Origin: CAZLYK01 sp964563495
GTDB taxonomy: Bacteria; Acidobacteriota; Blastocatellia; RBC074
NCBI GenBank assembly: GCA_964563495.1
Contig: CAZLYK010000136.1
Location: forward strand, 1 to 15,227
Direction: 5' to 3'
DNA: 15,227 nt
The notes under the pieces were generated by a model. The model was given only the letters and a program-made list of their open reading frames with translations. It did not search any database and was not told where the DNA came from. The position numbers and the translations under genes are program-made. Each line of letters starts with the position of its first letter. Positions within the stretch are counted from its first letter, which is position 1. This document shows positions 1 to 6,775 of this stretch, one piece after another.

Positions 1-8
1 ATTCTATT

Positions 9-84
<76 letters not shown>

Positions 85-98
85 AAAACGAAAATCGG

Positions 99-127
99 AT
101 ATTACCGTCCTGATGCCGGTCTGTCAA
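99..127 (-). promoter_or_regulatory. Sigma-70 type promoter of tRNA-Phe
   Basis: On the minus strand a perfect -35 hexamer TTGACA (127-122) is followed by a 17-bp spacer and the -10 hexamer TAATAT (104-99). Transcription should begin around 90-93, giving a leader of roughly 8-10 nt before the tRNA 5' end at 83. The hexamers and spacing are seen directly; promoter activity is inferred. Confidence 0.75.
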
Positions 128-145
128 TCTTCGTCAGGAGTCATC

Positions 146-224
146 GACAGGATCGAGAGGATTTCCGCAGGATTGGACAAGACATTATCCTGTTCAATCC
201 TGCAGAAATCCTGTCGATCCTGTC
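146..224. repeat. Palindromic intergenic repeat, copy 1
   Basis: Inverted repeat with arms of about 36 nt, centred near 185 and with 3-4 mismatches. Each arm carries four hexamers related to CAGGAT at offsets 0, 9, 20 and 30 from its outer end. The outer end of the right arm (minus strand GAATAGACAGG) contains the TAG stop codon of the upstream Cas4-like C-terminal gene. It lies between that gene and the tRNA-Phe promoter. Confidence 0.85.
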
Positions 225-748
225 TATTCAATCCTCTCGTCGCAGGCGTGAGCCATCGAGCAGTTGCGGCAGCGGCGCGGATCGTCGTGGCTTCGCGGAA
301 CGGATTCTTCTTGCTGCCACTCCCTCATCTCATCGATCACCTCGATCAGCTCGTCGATCAGCTCATCCGTGTTGTCGATCCGGATGGTTCGATCGCGGTA
401 GCGGATCAGGCCGTATGGGGCGGGGCGCTCGAGCGTTTCTTCGATCAATAAAAGGTACGCGGCCAGTTGGAGCAGGTGCGATTCGTACGGTTGAGAGTTG
501 CGCGGCGCGTTGGTCGATTTGACTTCTACCGGGATCAGGTTGCCGCTCCGGTCCTTGAGCAGGTAGTCCGGTTTGCCTTTCAACCCATATCGCTTCGAGT
601 AGAGCGATTCTTTGGCGAGGCCGGACGCGTCCTGATAGACGATTTCGCCGTCCGGCAATCCGCTGCGTCGTCTGAGCCGGGCTGAAATGTAGATGATCAG
701 GATCGCCAGCGCGGCCAGTAGGATTGCCGGCAGGAGCAGGGAAGTCAT
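224..748 (-). CDS. Membrane-anchored Cas4/RecB-like PD-(D/E)XK nuclease, C-terminal half
   Basis: A protein of 174 aa. Residues about 4-22 form a hydrophobic helix followed by the positive cluster RLRRR, which predicts a single N-terminal membrane anchor with the rest in the cytoplasm. The soluble part has the PD-(D/E)XK core: GKPDYLL with Asp61, PVEVKS with Glu75 and Lys77, and QLAAY (Gln94-Tyr98), the QxxxY motif of the Cas4/RecB group. The C-terminus has C-x2-C-x5-C (Cys160, 163, 169), the three C-terminal Fe-S ligands of Cas4-type enzymes. The fourth Cys and the N-terminal GxxxH region are missing here but present in the gene just upstream, which overlaps by ATGA. The stop codon lies in repeat copy 1. 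No CRISPR array or other cas gene is in the window, so a CRISPR role is unsupported. The superfamily call is firm; the cellular role is unknown. Confidence 0.8.
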   Translation of the reverse strand: MTSLLLPAILLAALAILIIYISARLRRRSGLPDGEIVYQDASGLAKESLYSKRYGLKGKPDYLLKDRSGNLIPVEVKSTNAPRNSQPYESHLLQLAAYLLLIEETLERPAPYGLIRYRDRTIRIDNTDELIDELIEVIDEMREWQQEESVPRSHDDPRRCRNCSMAHACDERIE

Positions 749-981
749 CGTTCGCCCCGGATGGCGATCAAGATCAGCAGCAAGAGGGCGAAGAGAGCGA
801 GGATTATCCCCGCGGTCCGCAACCTGGCGGCGTGTGCGACTCCGGCTTCGTGTCGCTCGTGGAATTTGACTCCTTCCTGCAGTTGCGGGCCCTGCGCTTT
901 AGCGCCCAGTCGTTTGAGATGCCAGGCTTTTGCGCAGAAGAGATAATCGCCGATTTCAGAAGCGTTGATTGTGCGTTTCAT
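745..981 (-). CDS. Cas4-like N-terminal half with C-terminal membrane helix
   Basis: A small protein of 78 aa. The N-terminal 45 residues resemble the start of Cas4-like nucleases: a Tyr-rich YLFCAKAWH segment with a single Cys16 (the N-terminal Fe-S ligand position) and EGVKFHERHE, giving the GxxxH pattern (Gly37, His41). Residues about 55-73 form a transmembrane helix, and the protein ends in RGER. The ATG at 981 is preferred to a TTG two codons upstream (987); neither has a visible Shine-Dalgarno sequence, and repeat copy 2 begins only 10 nt upstream. Its TGA stop overlaps the ATG of the next gene (ATGA), so translation is probably coupled. Placed end to end, the two products would rebuild a Cas4-like chain with a helical hairpin inserted. 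It could be true gene fission or a frameshift. Confidence 0.7.
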   Translation of the reverse strand: MKRTINASEIGDYLFCAKAWHLKRLGAKAQGPQLQEGVKFHERHEAGVAHAARLRTAGIILALFALLLLILIAIRGER

Positions 982-990
982 AAGCAAGAA

Positions 991-1056
991 ATAGACAGGA
1001 TTGACATGATTGTTGATTCAAGATTCGACAAGATAAATCGCGTCAATCCCGTCTAT
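991..1056. repeat. Palindromic intergenic repeat, copy 2 (degenerate)
   Basis: Outer arms of 21 bp (991-1011 and 1036-1056) pair with two mismatches and one G-T, enclosing a 24-bp centre that is not symmetric. The left end is ATAGACAGGATTGAC; the right arm reads ATAGACGGGATTGAC in reverse. It fills the gap between the dusB stop (1059-1061) and the Cas4-like N-terminal gene, and is the most decayed of the two-armed copies. Confidence 0.75.
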
Positions 1057-1058
1057 GA

Positions 1059-2111
1059 CTAAACTCCGCATTCGGCCAGCTCGGCCTGTTCGTCGCGCGC
1101 GCTCTGCAGTTCGGCGTCGATTCCATAAATTTCGGCCAGGGCGAAGTATTCTTCGAAGAGCGGCAGCATATCCTCGACGGTGCTCGATCTGAGGACCGCC
1201 GTGCGGATGTGAGCTCCGTTCGGCACCCCGCGTAGGAATTGGGCCGAGAGCATCTTCATCCGGCCGATGACGCCTTTTTCCGGCATGTGGTCGCGCAGGT
1301 AATCGCGGAACTCCAGGAGCAGGTCGTGCATTTCGCGCGGTGTCGGTTGATACGGCGGCAGACCATTCATGGCTTCCCAGGTCTGGCGGAAGATATAAGG
1401 GTTGGCGATCGCGCCGCGGCCGATGTGGACGGCGTCGCAGCCGGTCTTTTCGAATCGCTCCATGGCGTCGGCGGGTTTGAGTATATCGCCGCTGCCTGAA
1501 ACGGGGATCGAGACGTGACGCTTGATCTCCGCGACCAGATCCCAGTTGGCCCATCCTTTATATCCCTGGACGCGGGTGCGGCCGTGGAGCGTGACCATGG
1601 AGCCGCCGCAGTCCTCGATCAGTTTGGCGGCTTCGACGCAGTTGATCGATTTGTCGTCCCAACCGGCGCGTATCTTGACCGTCATCGGGATTGTGATCGC
1701 GCGTTTGACTTCGGTCAGGATCTTTTTGAGCTGGGGCAGGTCGCGCAGGAGGTTCGAGCCGCCCCCACCGTTGATTACCTTCTTGGCCGGGCAGCCGCAA
1801 TTGATGTCTATGAAATCGGCGCCGGCCTCTTCGCCGATCTCGGCGGCCCAGCGCATGCGGGTCTCGTCGTAGCCGAAGATCTGGATGGCAATCGGGCGCT
1901 CCTCGGGCTTGAATCGCATCATTTCGTGCGAGCGCAGGTTGCCGCGCGTCAGACCCTCTACGCTGATGAACTCGGTGACGATCAGACCGATATCGCCGCA
2001 CTTTTTCGCAATCCGCCGAAATGGAGAATCGGTCACGCCGGCCATGGGCGAAAGCACCAGCGGCGGAGAAAGTTTGCGGCCTGCAATCTCGAATGAATCC
2101 GGATAAAGCAT
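1059..2111 (-). CDS. dusB: tRNA-dihydrouridine synthase, DusB/NifR3 type
   Basis: FMN-dependent reduction of uridine to dihydrouridine in the tRNA D-loop. The protein is 350 aa, of usual length for the family. LSPMAGVTDSPFRR (20-33) opens the TIM barrel at the FMN site; INCGCPAKKV contains the catalytic Cys107; TVKIRAG has Lys146 and TLHGRTR has His176; GSGDI (206-210) and GRGAIANPYIF (231-241) form the FMN phosphate site. A C-terminal helical domain follows. The frame is open to 2210, but the extra residues are encoded by repeat copy 3, so the ATG at 2111 just before the conserved region is chosen. The Shine-Dalgarno match is weak (AGG about 4 nt upstream). It is transcribed divergently from the HD-domain gene and is first in a minus-strand run with the Cas4-like pair. 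Confidence 0.93.
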   Translation of the reverse strand: MLYPDSFEIAGRKLSPPLVLSPMAGVTDSPFRRIAKKCGDIGLIVTEFISVEGLTRGNLRSHEMMRFKPEERPIAIQIFGYDETRMRWAAEIGEEAGADFIDINCGCPAKKVINGGGGSNLLRDLPQLKKILTEVKRAITIPMTVKIRAGWDDKSINCVEAAKLIEDCGGSMVTLHGRTRVQGYKGWANWDLVAEIKRHVSIPVSGSGDILKPADAMERFEKTGCDAVHIGRGAIANPYIFRQTWEAMNGLPPYQPTPREMHDLLLEFRDYLRDHMPEKGVIGRMKMLSAQFLRGVPNGAHIRTAVLRSSTVEDMLPLFEEYFALAEIYGIDAELQSARDEQAELAECGV

Positions 2112-2126
2112 AACCTGGAAAATATA

Positions 2127-2236
2127 GCAGAAATAGACAGGATTAACAGGATTTGACCAGATTAAACAGGATAAAAGGCAAAACGAAAAAATCCCGGTTA
2201 ATCCGGTCAAATCCTGTTAATCCTGTCTATTTCTGC
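2127..2236. repeat. Palindromic intergenic repeat, copy 3
   Basis: Arms of 46 bp (2127-2172 and 2191-2236) with only 3 mismatches, the outer 32 bp perfect, and an 18-nt centre. Both ends read GCAGAAATAGACAGG inward, so symmetry extends beyond the shared end motif. It occupies most of the divergent intergenic region between dusB and the HD-domain gene, so promoters for both must lie at its edges or within it. Confidence 0.9.
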
Positions 2237-2275
2237 CGGTTGACGCGGCGCATTAAAACCGTTAGGTTGATTGGT

Positions 2276-2851
2276 GTGAAGGTATCGAAATTGATTGAGC
2301 TGTTGGATGAAATGATCAGGTTGAAGGCGGTCCCGCGCATGGGTTGGTTGTTGCGGGGCGTGCGCGATGTCGAATCGGTGGCCGCGCACTCTTTTGGGGT
2401 GGCATTCACGGCCATGGTTCTGGCTGATCTGGCGAGGGCGCGCGGGCTGGAAGTCAACGTTGAAAGATTGCTCCGCATGGCGTTATTGCACGACCTGACC
2501 GAGGCCAGGACCGGAGATCTGCCGAGCACGATCAAAAAATATTTTGACCCGGAAACCCTCAGGACGGCGGATGAGCGTGCGGCTGAGGAGATGCTTGCGG
2601 AAATAGGGCCGCTCGGTGATTCGTATCTGGAGCTGTGGTGTGATTACGAGGATCGTGCCAGTCTGGAAGCGCGGCTGGTTAAGGCCGCCGACAAGCTGGA
2701 CCTATTGTTACAGGCGCGCGAGTACGAGAAGGGCGGCGCCGCGGGGTTGGCAGAATTCTGGGAGAATTCCGAGGCCGATTTCTCGAAACTGGGGATCGAG
2801 GATTTGATCGCGGGGATTGTCAGGCGGCTCAAAGAGGGTAGGGAAATTTAA
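2276..2851 (+). CDS. HD-domain nucleotidase, YfbR-like
   Basis: A 191-aa HD-superfamily phosphohydrolase. The metal ligands are visible: His38 in AAHSF, His72-Asp73 in LLHDLTEARTGDLPSTIKKYF, and Asp139 in KAADKLD. The stretch after HD closely follows the HDxSExxTGDLPTPVKYF signature of E. coli YfbR, a 5'-deoxynucleotidase acting on dNMPs, and Arg21 sits where YfbR has its phosphate-binding Arg. The likely substrate is therefore a deoxynucleoside monophosphate, but this is inferred. The frame is open back to 2153 through repeat copy 3. GTG at 2276 is chosen because it gives the YfbR-like N-terminus (KLIELLDEMIRLK). A weak TTGACG (2240-2245), 17 bp, TAGGTT (2263-2268) lies so close that the mRNA could be leaderless. 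The dedA-family gene follows after 17 nt, so the two are probably co-transcribed. Confidence 0.85.
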   Translation: MKVSKLIELLDEMIRLKAVPRMGWLLRGVRDVESVAAHSFGVAFTAMVLADLARARGLEVNVERLLRMALLHDLTEARTGDLPSTIKKYFDPETLRTADERAAEEMLAEIGPLGDSYLELWCDYEDRASLEARLVKAADKLDLLLQAREYEKGGAAGLAEFWENSEADFSKLGIEDLIAGIVRRLKEGREI

Positions 2852-2868
2852 GTCAGCGATCGGGGTTT

Positions 2869-3501
2869 ATGAATTTTATGGAGCAAGCTATTTTATGGCT
2901 TCAGCAGTTGCCGCCGGTTGGCGTGCTGGCATTGATGTTCTTGATTGCATATATCGAAAACATCTTTCCGCCGTCGCCCAGTGATGTCCTGCTGGTCTTC
3001 GCGGGGACTCTGATCGGCGTGGGCACGGTCGGATTTGCACCGGCGCTGATCGTTGCGACACTCGGCAGCACGCTCGGTTTTATGACCGCTTACCTGCTCG
3101 GGCGATACTTCGAGCAGCATGTGGTCTCGGGGAAATACAGCCGATTTTTGCCGGCCAACGCCATTCATCAGGTAGAGTCGTTATTCAAGCGGTTCGGCTA
3201 CGGGGTGATAGTGGCCAATCGATTTCTGGCGGGGACGCGCGCGATCGTCTCGTTCTTCGCCGGCATGTCGAGGATGAACCTGGCGGTGACTACGATGTTG
3301 TGTGCGGTCAGCGCCGCGGTCTGGAACTTCATCCTCCTTTATCTGGGCAAGATCTTCGCCGGCAACTGGAGAACGGTCGCGGATTATCTGCAGCTCTACA
3401 GCCTGGTCGCGTCGATCCTGATCGGCGGGCTGCTGATCGTCTTTCTGTTTTGGTATCTGCGCAAGCGTCGAAATAATAACCGGGTTCGACAATCCTGTTA
3501 A
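2869..3501 (+). CDS. DedA family membrane protein
   Basis: A 210-aa polytopic inner-membrane protein of the DedA/VTT family. Family landmarks are ENIFPPSPSD (Glu30 on) in the first re-entrant segment and NRFLAGTRAIVSFFAGMSRM (117-136), which carries the conserved Arg118 and Arg124 of the F/RxxxGxR-type motif. Hydrophobic spans lie at about 17-28, 39-57, 60-78, 137-160 and 175-197, and the C-terminus is basic. Characterised family members are implicated in lipid-carrier (undecaprenyl phosphate) or phospholipid translocation and envelope homeostasis; which applies here is unknown. The start at 2869 has GGGG a few nt upstream, and a second ATG at 2878 is possible. Its last codons and TAA stop (3499-3501) lie in the single-arm repeat 3491-3514, so the C-terminal tail has probably been altered by that insertion. 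Confidence 0.9.
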   Translation: MNFMEQAILWLQQLPPVGVLALMFLIAYIENIFPPSPSDVLLVFAGTLIGVGTVGFAPALIVATLGSTLGFMTAYLLGRYFEQHVVSGKYSRFLPANAIHQVESLFKRFGYGVIVANRFLAGTRAIVSFFAGMSRMNLAVTTMLCAVSAAVWNFILLYLGKIFAGNWRTVADYLQLYSLVASILIGGLLIVFLFWYLRKRRNNNRVRQSC

Positions 3502-3514
3502 TCCTGTCTATTTT
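3491..3514. repeat. Single-arm (solo) copy of the intergenic repeat, copy 4
   Basis: One 24-nt arm end, in reverse reading AAAATAGACAGGATTAACAGGATT, with no complementary arm nearby. It carries only the first two CAGGAT hexamers (spacing 9). It overlaps the end of the DedA-family gene and ends 12 bp before the pta start. It may be a remnant or a precursor of a two-armed copy. Confidence 0.75.
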
Positions 3515-3526
3515 CCACGTTGATCT

Positions 3527-4528
3527 ATGGATATCCTGAAGAATCTGAGAGCCCGTGCCGCGGGCTCTCTACAGCACATCGTATTGCCTGAAGGCGGAGA
3601 TGACCGGACGATCGTGGCCGCCGCGAGGGTTGCGGAAGAGCGGATCGCGCGGGTGACGGTAATTGGTGACGAAGAGAAGATGCGCAGCCGGGCCGCGGCA
3701 ATCGGCGTCTCGCTGACGAACGTGACGATTCTGGATCATCGCCGGTCGCCGGATCTGGATGGTTATGCGCGCGAGCTATACGAGATACGGCGCGCGAAGG
3801 GTATTACGCTGGACGAAGCCAGGAAGCAGATGCTCGATCCGCTCTATTTCGGCGATATGATGGTTCGCCACGGGAAAGCCGACGGATCAGTCGCCGGGGC
3901 GACCAATACGACGGCTCACACGGTGCGTGCGGCGTTGATCACGATCGGACTGCGCCCCGGTTTCAGCCTGGTTTCGTCGGTTGTGGTCATGGTCGTGCCG
4001 AACAGGGAATTCGGCGTCAACGGCGCCCTGATCTTTGCGGACCCGGCGGTAGTGGTCAATCCGACGGCGGCTCAGCTGGCCGAGATCGCGATAGCATCGG
4101 CGGATACCTGCCGGGCGCTGCTCGGAGCCGAGCCGCGTGTGGCCATGCTCTCGTTTTCGACCAAGGGGAGTGCCGAGCATCCGATGGTCGACAAGGTCGT
4201 CGAGGCGACGAGGACAGTTCGCGCCCGCGCGCCGGAACTTGAAATCGATGGGGAACTGCAAGCCGACGCTGCTTTGATCCCGAGCATTGGCGCATCGAAG
4301 GCCAAGGGCTCGCCGGTCGCGGGGCGAGCGAATGTTCTGATCTTCCCGGATATCAATGCAGGCAACATAGGTTATAAGCTGACCGAGCGTCTGGCCGGGG
4401 CGACAGCCATCGGCCCGATTCTGCAGGGGTTGGCCAAACCGGCCAACGATCTTTCCAGGGGCTGCAAAGCGGAAGACATCGTCGATGCCGTGGCGATTAC
4501 TGCTGTTCAGGCGCAGACGGGAAAATGA
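3527..4528 (+). CDS. pta: Phosphate acetyltransferase
   Basis: Interconverts acetyl-CoA plus phosphate with acetyl phosphate plus CoA; cytoplasmic. The 333-aa protein matches the short, single-domain Pta type. Signatures include IVLPEGGDDRTI (18-29), MVRHGKADGSVAGATNTTA (112-130), MLSFSTKGSAEHP (207-219), DGELQADAAL (241-250), ANVLIFPDINAGNIGYKL (268-285) and LAKPANDLSRG (302-312). The DG.LQ.D and FPD.N.GN blocks are typical of Pta and of the related phosphate butyryltransferases; the full set favours Pta. No acetate kinase gene adjoins it here. The ATG at 3527 has no clear Shine-Dalgarno sequence; the repeat arm ends 12 nt upstream. It converges on mutL across the composite repeat 4528-4766, and its TGA stop overlaps the first base of that repeat. 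Confidence 0.92.
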   Translation: MDILKNLRARAAGSLQHIVLPEGGDDRTIVAAARVAEERIARVTVIGDEEKMRSRAAAIGVSLTNVTILDHRRSPDLDGYARELYEIRRAKGITLDEARKQMLDPLYFGDMMVRHGKADGSVAGATNTTAHTVRAALITIGLRPGFSLVSSVVVMVVPNREFGVNGALIFADPAVVVNPTAAQLAEIAIASADTCRALLGAEPRVAMLSFSTKGSAEHPMVDKVVEATRTVRARAPELEIDGELQADAALIPSIGASKAKGSPVAGRANVLIFPDINAGNIGYKLTERLAGATAIGPILQGLAKPANDLSRGCKAEDIVDAVAITAVQAQTGK

Positions 4529-4766
4529 GAAGAAATAGACAGGATTAACCGGATTTTCACCGGATTAAACAAGATTTTGTTCTACCTTGTCTTTGATCCT
4601 GTTTAATCCGGTGAAAATCGCTGCCACAGGGTAAGCATTGATTGATGACCAATGTTACCGGTGCGGTTTTCAGGTTCGTGCGTCCTGTCAGACGCCCTCC
4701 CTGACGGTCGTGCGTCTGACAGGACGCACGAACCTGAAAACCGCTATAATCCTGTCTATTTCTTCT
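4528..4766. repeat. Palindromic intergenic repeat, copy 5, interrupted (composite)
   Basis: Outer arms AGAAGAAATAGACAGGATTA (4528-4547) and its exact complement (4747-4766) are 20 bp, perfect. A second stem, 4552-4571 with 4600-4619, is also perfect and belongs to the same element. The right arm, however, breaks off at 4619 and resumes at 4747. The intervening 127 bp (4620-4746) contain about 43 bp of unassigned sequence and an unrelated 33-bp palindrome. It lies between convergent pta and mutL. Confidence 0.85.
4663..4744. repeat. Second-family 33-bp perfect palindrome nested in copy 5
   Basis: Perfect 33-bp arms (4663-4695 and 4712-4744) flank a 16-nt spacer. The outer ends read GCGGTTTTCAGGTTCGTG. 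A smaller palindrome is nested inside: TCGTGCGTC and GACGCACGA around TGACAG in the right arm (about 4709-4732). The sequence shows no likeness to the CAGGAT family and appears once in this window. A stem this long would be a strong transcriptional roadblock for both convergent genes. Confidence 0.9.
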
Positions 4767-4785
4767 TATTCAAATGAAAATTGCC

Positions 4786-6678
4786 CTAAGACCGCTGAAA
4801 GCCTTTCTCAATTTCCCGCGAAGTTATTCGCAGAATAATCGGCCGGCCGTGCGGGCAGGTGGCGGGATTTTCCATCTTCAGTAATTCGTCGATCAGCCAG
4901 CGCATCTTTTCAGGGGCCAGAGGCATGTTGATTTTGATCGCCGCGCGGCAAGCCAGGCCGGCGGCGATTTCGGCCCTCAGCTCATCCATGGATAACCCAC
5001 GCCTCTCGGTTTCGATCGCATCGAGCAATTCGATCAAGAGCGACTGGGCCGTTCCGGGCGAGAGGATTGCGGGAACGGCCATGATCGCGACCGTCCGGCC
5101 CGAAAGTCTGCCCAATTCAAAACCATTCTCTTCGAGTTCGGGCAGCGCCTGATCAAAGGCGGTGGTCTGAGCCGGGGTCAGATCGATCGTTTCAGGTATG
5201 AGCAGGCGTTGGACTTCGACGTGACGGCTGCCAAGCGCGCGCCAGTGCTGCTCAAAGAGTATCCGCTCGTGAGCCACGTGCTGATCGATCAAAAGCAATC
5301 CGACCCGATCGGCCGCGATGACGAAGCTGTTGTGGAGCTGCCCGATCGGGTTGATCTCGTCCGGCTGGAGCGTCAGGTTCTGTGCGGGTTTGAGCTGCGA
5401 GGCGGGGCTGTCCGAACCGTGCGTGCCGAGGCATCCGGACAATCTGGCGTAGTGCGCGGGCTCCGGTTCAGTCTGAACCGGACGGATCTGTTCAAATGAA
5501 ACAACCGGGTTCTCGGCCGCTTCAATTCCACTCAGATCGATCTTTTGTTGTTGCGGCGGTGTCATGATCGGGACTCTGAAACCCCGGTCGATCTCCTCTC
5601 TGGTCGGTTCGGGAGCGGTGTCTTTAATGACCGGCTCGACCCATTCAGCGGATTGTTTGGGTCTTTCGACGAAATGGGTGACAGCGGCCTTGGCCCGGCC
5701 GATCGCCGCTCGAATGGCATCGCGAACCAGGTCGTGAACCAGAGCCCCGCGCACGAATCGCACCTCGGTCTTGGCCGGGTGTACGTTGACGTCCACCTCG
5801 TGCGGCGGCAACTCGACGAAGAGCATGGCCGATGGGTAGACGCCCGAAGGGATCATGGCGCGGTAGGCTTCGATCAGTGCGCGGCTCATGACCTTGTCTC
5901 GCACATAACGGCCGTTGATGAAGAAGTACTGGCTGTCCCTGGTCGTTCTGGTTGAAGACGGTGATGAGACAAAGCCGCGCACGCGCATCTCACCCGACTC
6001 GGCCAAAACCTCGATCAGATCGCCGATGAACTCGCCGCCGAAGAGCTGGTAAGCGCGTTCGCGAAGGTCGGTCGCCGGCGTGACGCGAATGCTCTCGCGG
6101 TTGTTGTTGACCAGCGTGAACGAGAGCCGCGGGTTGGCCAAGGCGTAATGAGTCACGAGATTGGCGATATGAAAGCTCTCGGTCGCCTCCGATTTGAGAA
6201 ATTTACGGCGTGCCGGGACGTTGAAGAAGAGGTCGTGGATTTCGAACTCCGCGCCTGGCGTAAAGGCGATATCCCGTACCTGCAGCATCCGCCCGCCGCT
6301 GATTTCAAGCTCGGTGCCGACGATGTCGGAGCCGGTCTGCGTGCGCAGCCTGACCTTGGCCACCGAAGCGATCGAGGCCAGGGCCTCGCCTCGGAATCCG
6401 AGCGTCGTGATCGAATCGAGGTCTTCGGCTTGACTGATCTTGCTCGTCGCGTGGCGCTCAAAAGCCAGGATTGCGTCATCGCGCGTCATCCCTTCGCCGT
6501 TGTCACTGATCCGAATCAGGCGGCGACCGCCGGATTCGACCGCAACTTCGATCCGGCCTGCGCCGGCGTCGATCGAGTTTTCGATTAACTCCTTGACAAT
6601 CGAGGCCGGGCGCTCGACCACCTCGCCGGCGGCGATCTTGTTGGCAAGACTGTCTGGGAGGACTCTTATTTTTGACAT
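4786..6678 (-). CDS. mutL: DNA mismatch repair endonuclease MutL
   Basis: A 630-aa MutL. The N-terminal GHKL ATPase has KIAAGEVVERPAS and KELIENSIDAGA (Glu30, Asn34), ISDNGEGM, RHATSKI and TLGFRGEAL. After a variable Pro/Glu-rich linker, the C-terminal dimerisation domain has the endonuclease set: DQHVAHERILFE (from Asp465), ACR (576-578), CPHGRP (608-613) and FQR at the very end. It is thus the nicking type, as in bacteria without MutH. The only deviation is Val for Ala in DQHA. QRLLIP (490-495) resembles the clamp-binding motif of MutL proteins. The frame extends to 6762, but those residues are repeat-encoded, so the ATG at 6678 opening MSKIRVLPDSLANKIAAGE is taken. It has no Shine-Dalgarno sequence, and repeat copy 6 lies 12 nt upstream. 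Downstream of hisS and aspS on the same strand. Confidence 0.95.
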   Translation of the reverse strand: MSKIRVLPDSLANKIAAGEVVERPASIVKELIENSIDAGAGRIEVAVESGGRRLIRISDNGEGMTRDDAILAFERHATSKISQAEDLDSITTLGFRGEALASIASVAKVRLRTQTGSDIVGTELEISGGRMLQVRDIAFTPGAEFEIHDLFFNVPARRKFLKSEATESFHIANLVTHYALANPRLSFTLVNNNRESIRVTPATDLRERAYQLFGGEFIGDLIEVLAESGEMRVRGFVSSPSSTRTTRDSQYFFINGRYVRDKVMSRALIEAYRAMIPSGVYPSAMLFVELPPHEVDVNVHPAKTEVRFVRGALVHDLVRDAIRAAIGRAKAAVTHFVERPKQSAEWVEPVIKDTAPEPTREEIDRGFRVPIMTPPQQQKIDLSGIEAAENPVVSFEQIRPVQTEPEPAHYARLSGCLGTHGSDSPASQLKPAQNLTLQPDEINPIGQLHNSFVIAADRVGLLLIDQHVAHERILFEQHWRALGSRHVEVQRLLIPETIDLTPAQTTAFDQALPELEENGFELGRLSGRTVAIMAVPAILSPGTAQSLLIELLDAIETERRGLSMDELRAEIAAGLACRAAIKINMPLAPEKMRWLIDELLKMENPATCPHGRPIILRITSREIEKGFQRS

Positions 6679-6690
6679 CGACGAAAGGGG

Positions 6691-6774
6691 AAATAGACAG
6701 GATTGACAGGATTTTTGCAGAATCAAACAAGATCTTGTTTGATCCTGCAAAAATCCTGTCAATCCTGTCTATTT
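6691..6774. repeat. Palindromic intergenic repeat, copy 6 (cleanest)
   Basis: Two 42-bp arms with one mismatch (6721 against 6744) and no loop, centred on AGATCT. Offsets of the CAGGAT-like hexamers in each arm are 0, 9, 20 and 30. It fills the gap between the aspS stop (6776-6778) and the mutL start (6678), so any aspS-mutL transcript would carry an 84-nt hairpin in the mutL leader. Confidence 0.93.
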
Positions 6775-6775
6775 T

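Noticed and set aside
2112..2210. N-terminal extension of dusB
   Set aside because: The added residues are encoded by repeat copy 3 and precede the conserved Dus start; ATG 2111 fits the family.
2153..2275. N-terminal extension of the HD-domain gene
   Set aside because: Encoded by repeat copy 3; the family N-terminus begins near the GTG at 2276.
6679..6762. N-terminal extension of mutL
   Set aside because: Encoded by repeat copy 6; MutL proteins begin near the ATP-binding motif reached from ATG 6678.
6691..6774. The CAGGAT repeats as ordinary intrinsic terminators
   Set aside because: Most stems are A/T-rich and end in CTATTTCT rather than a U run; some lie between same-strand genes or upstream of starts. 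Only copy 10 has a real T tract.
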